Shown here in pieces: positions 54,469 through 56,787 of a stretch of DNA of 56,787 nucleotides. Source of the DNA: Pleurotus djamor (Eukaryota > Basidiomycota > Agaricomycetes > Agaricales > Pleurotaceae); NCBI GenBank assembly GCA_029747585.1, contig JAPEVF010000268.1:1-56787 (forward strand). Reading direction: 5' to 3'. Every line of letters begins with the position of its first letter. Position 1 is the first letter of the stretch. Both the position numbers and the translations under genes were made by a program. The notes beneath the pieces were generated by a model. It saw nothing but the letters and a program-made list of their open reading frames with translations. It did no database searches and had not been told where the DNA came from.

Positions 54469-54983
54469 TCTCCAGCGTATGTCCTATATTAAGTGACCCT
54501 TTCGCTTTGTCTAATGGAATATTCAATCATTATGCTGAGATATTCCTAGACGAAGTGGGTGTTTGCGTCCTCGGACAATGTGGTGTTGGACTCGAAAGGA
54601 GACACACATACACTCGGTGAGTGTCGTGACTGAGGGAACGTATGGGGCGTGTTTGGGGGCCCTGGGGCTCGTCCGCCATCATTTAGCCAAGTAGTACGGT
54701 GTTACAGAGCGGCTTGGCGGATGGATATAGCCTGTACGCGTCCCCACGACTGCGAAGTTACACACATTCCAGCGAAAACGAAGTAAGTTGGTAGACCAAT
54801 GCAAATGCAAGACCAGTGCTCAATTTCGTTCAATCGTTCCCTAGTATCAACGGCAGCTTTTTGCAAATATACATGATGTGTACGTCGTGAGCATTTAGCT
54901 TTCCAGTTCCTATATGTGTGGCACGTCAGCATAGAACACGCGGAAGTAAGCGACTACGATCACGCACTTATCACGGAAGCAAA
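54469..54983. other. Spacer between repeat copies
   Basis: No gene or domain recognised. It holds the end of the open frame that begins in repeat copy 1. Confidence 0.4.
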
Positions 54984-55166
54984 TTTAAGGACCGTCATTT
55001 CCGGTGAGATCCCATAAAGGTGGATCTAAGTAAATGGATGAGCAGCCGAGATAAGACGAGTCCTTCTTTGTTCCCCGGTTGGATGTGCGGGGCGTTGTGC
55101 TTGAAGTTGAAAAATGGAGGAACGGACAAACGTCGAGGATTGAGTGGGGGACGTGGAGTCCCAGTC
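54984..55166 (+). repeat. Dispersed direct repeat, copy 2
   Basis: Begins ttaaggaccgtcatttccgg, with the later parallel blocks gcttgaagttgaa and cgtcgaggatt. Order and spacing match copy 1, about 710 bp away. Confidence 0.55.
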
Positions 55167-56559
55167 TCATGGGATGTATACGCAGACTAGAGCTTTAGCT
55201 GTTCCCAAATGAGCGTGGAAGATTATAAGTATGATGAAATCTACGAAACGAACCTTTTCACAGTTGCGCAATGGCTCTTTCCCTGGCATGAGATGAAGGC
55301 AGCCTCAGCAGAGCCATGTGCTGTCTATCCACCATCTTTATGTATCCCGGGCCCAAAACTCGGAGAAACACTCGGAGAATACTGTGCAGCAAGGTGGCGT
55401 AGTCCGCCAGAGTCGATGTTCGTTCAAGTTCGCAATTCGCAGAGATGATGACTTGTTCTTTGCAGCCGTGTTTTGGGAAGGTATTAGAGTTGTCGATAGC
55501 ACGTCTAGATTTGGTCCAGTATTTTTCAGGGACTGCTCCGACTCTAAGGGCGATGGATTTGCGAGAGGCAGTGGTAGAGGACAGAGGTTCTCGAGGAGGG
55601 CTTGAACTGAAGCAAGCCAGAAAGGCGTTGAAGCGCCGATGACGCGGACAGAGTGATTGTCCGCGGATATCTAAACAACTTCCTCGGTCTGGTGACCCGA
55701 AGAGGCGCCCAGCTAATGTCTTCCATGAGTCCACTCGAAAGTGCCGCCTGCTGCGGCAAAACCCTTGCTTGCTTCGCTGACAGTCCTCCGAAGTGGGTAC
55801 CTATGAGGTCTTGAAGCTTGAAGGGCGGGATGTGTGTTTCTAAGTTGCCGCTGGTGGATGTAAATGTGAATGACGCTTGAACGGTCTGCCTTGTGTTGAA
55901 CTTGGGAGAACCACACCATAATTAAGTCACTGCGCTAGTTTGTTTCCAACTTGAGCCGTTGTGACTTTTCTATCATTGCGCACCAGGTCACCGACATAAC
56001 TTCGCAAATGTCTTTGCGCGAGATTGATTTGCTCGACCTGAGGACCCGAAAGGAGCAAAGGCTTCCTTCCCCTTTGGGTATACTTCTCCAAGATGTGTGA
56101 GCCACCCAGCCTCTTTCCAATTTGTCCGTCAGGGATGGCAGCGACCGCGGCGACATTGCTGGCTCAACAAATCATCGAACTTTGAACCTCGTTCAGTCTC
56201 GCGACTCGCTCGGGGTTCCTCCTGGTATGCTGACGTCCACATGTTGAAGCCTGTCTGCATCTACACCTGAACACATGGCCCCAATGCCCATCCTGATACT
56301 GGCAACCGTGCGCTGCAGGAGACAGAAGGAACTCCTATGAAATTTGAATCTCCTGTTTACAAAGGGGCTTGCTAAGAACTCCCGGCTATGGCCACCGAAC
56401 ACAGCACGCGCAAATAGCAAAACAAAGGCTTCAATTTTGGGGATGCGAGAACCCTTGACAAGCAAGGGGACTAATATCATATAAGAACGTTCTTCACACG
56501 CGGGAGACTCCACTGTGCACTCTGGCCCAACCCTTCATCAGTTCATCCAAGTCAGCACC
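55167..56559. other. Spacer before the secreted-protein gene
   Basis: Open frames at 55258-55734 (minus) and 55445-55642 (plus) overlap, and neither is recognised. A TATA-like catataag (about 56477-56484) lies about 80 bp upstream of the next gene's ATG and could be its core promoter. Confidence 0.4.
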
Positions 56560-56728
56560 ATGCTATCAAAGTTATTGCTTCTAATATTTTTCATTTCGAC
56601 ACAAGCAGTCGGTTCGACGCGCGCTGATGAGTCTTTCATCGACCTTGGAACCCATCGAGGCGGTGGGAAGTGTTCTCTCAGGCTTTCGGAACACGACGGA
56701 ACACCTGGTCGACCCCACTCAGCCCACG
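56560..56728 (+). CDS. First exon of a secreted protein, cut by the window end
   Basis: The ATG is in good context (CACCATG). The first residues MLSKLLLLIFFISTQAVGST form a clear signal peptide with a likely cleavage after AVGS or STRA. The mature part begins DESFIDLGTHRGGGKCSLRL. The exon ends at a GTGAGT donor (56729), so the stop seen shortly after is intronic. The rest of the gene is outside the window and no family can be named. Translation could also be read from an upstream in-frame ATG at 56515, but the signal peptide argues for 56560. Confidence 0.6.
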
Positions 56729-56787
56729 GTGAGTCGCTTCAAACTGATCTAAATGCCTGACCGCTCGAGCTATAAGTCGCGGCAGAA

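Overview
This is a piece of a basidiomycete (most likely Agaricomycete) genome. The signs are short GT..AG introns of about 50-80 nt, Ty1/copia, hAT and Helitron relics, a TET/JBP-type 2OG dioxygenase, and fungal host genes (an AVL9 fragment and a CBM21 PP1 regulatory subunit). Most single N bases sit beside homopolymer runs, and several coincide exactly with reading-frame breaks. Those breaks are better read as base-calling ambiguity than as mutation.

Layout. (1) 198-3935: a DNA transposon with inverted repeats of about 550 bp. Each repeat holds about 11 C-run/GCAGA modules. Inside are a spliced hAT dimerisation-domain remnant, an array of about 153-bp units that each look like exon plus intron, and a perfect 38-bp palindrome. 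(2) 3940-4942: a possible broken gene for a small secreted Cys-rich protein. (3) 4943-5756 and 27479-31841: the two halves of one Ty1/copia element (copia A). Copia A shares the LTR at 31474-31841 with a second copy (copia B, 31474-36633). (4) 5757-27478: a 21.7-kb insertion that splits copia A inside its RNase H region. The empty site can be read from copia B. It has a 3' hairpin 11 nt from its end, asymmetric inverted repeats, and one very long Rep/helicase ORF with a C-terminal USP-like cysteine peptidase. I read it as a giant Helentron/Helitron2-type element. (5) 36634-37797: a 5'-truncated LINE RNase H segment. (6) 37858-38602: the first three exons of AVL9, then the homology stops. (7) 39982-43715: a GAC1-like PP1 glycogen-targeting subunit. 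(8) 43716-56559: a long stretch with no gene I can identify. (9) 56560-56728: the first exon of a secreted protein, cut by the window end.

The most unusual part is the 14-kb cargo between the Helentron 5' end and its Rep/helicase gene. It holds at least five spliced genes: a TET/JBP-like dioxygenase, an Spt5-like NGN/KOW protein, a Lys/Ser-rich repeat protein and two unknown proteins. A dioxygenase that could act on DNA, a transcription-elongation-factor paralogue and a histone-tail-like basic protein inside one rolling-circle transposon suggest a chromatin-directed cargo. The gene content and the boundaries are seen in the sequence; the joint function is inference.
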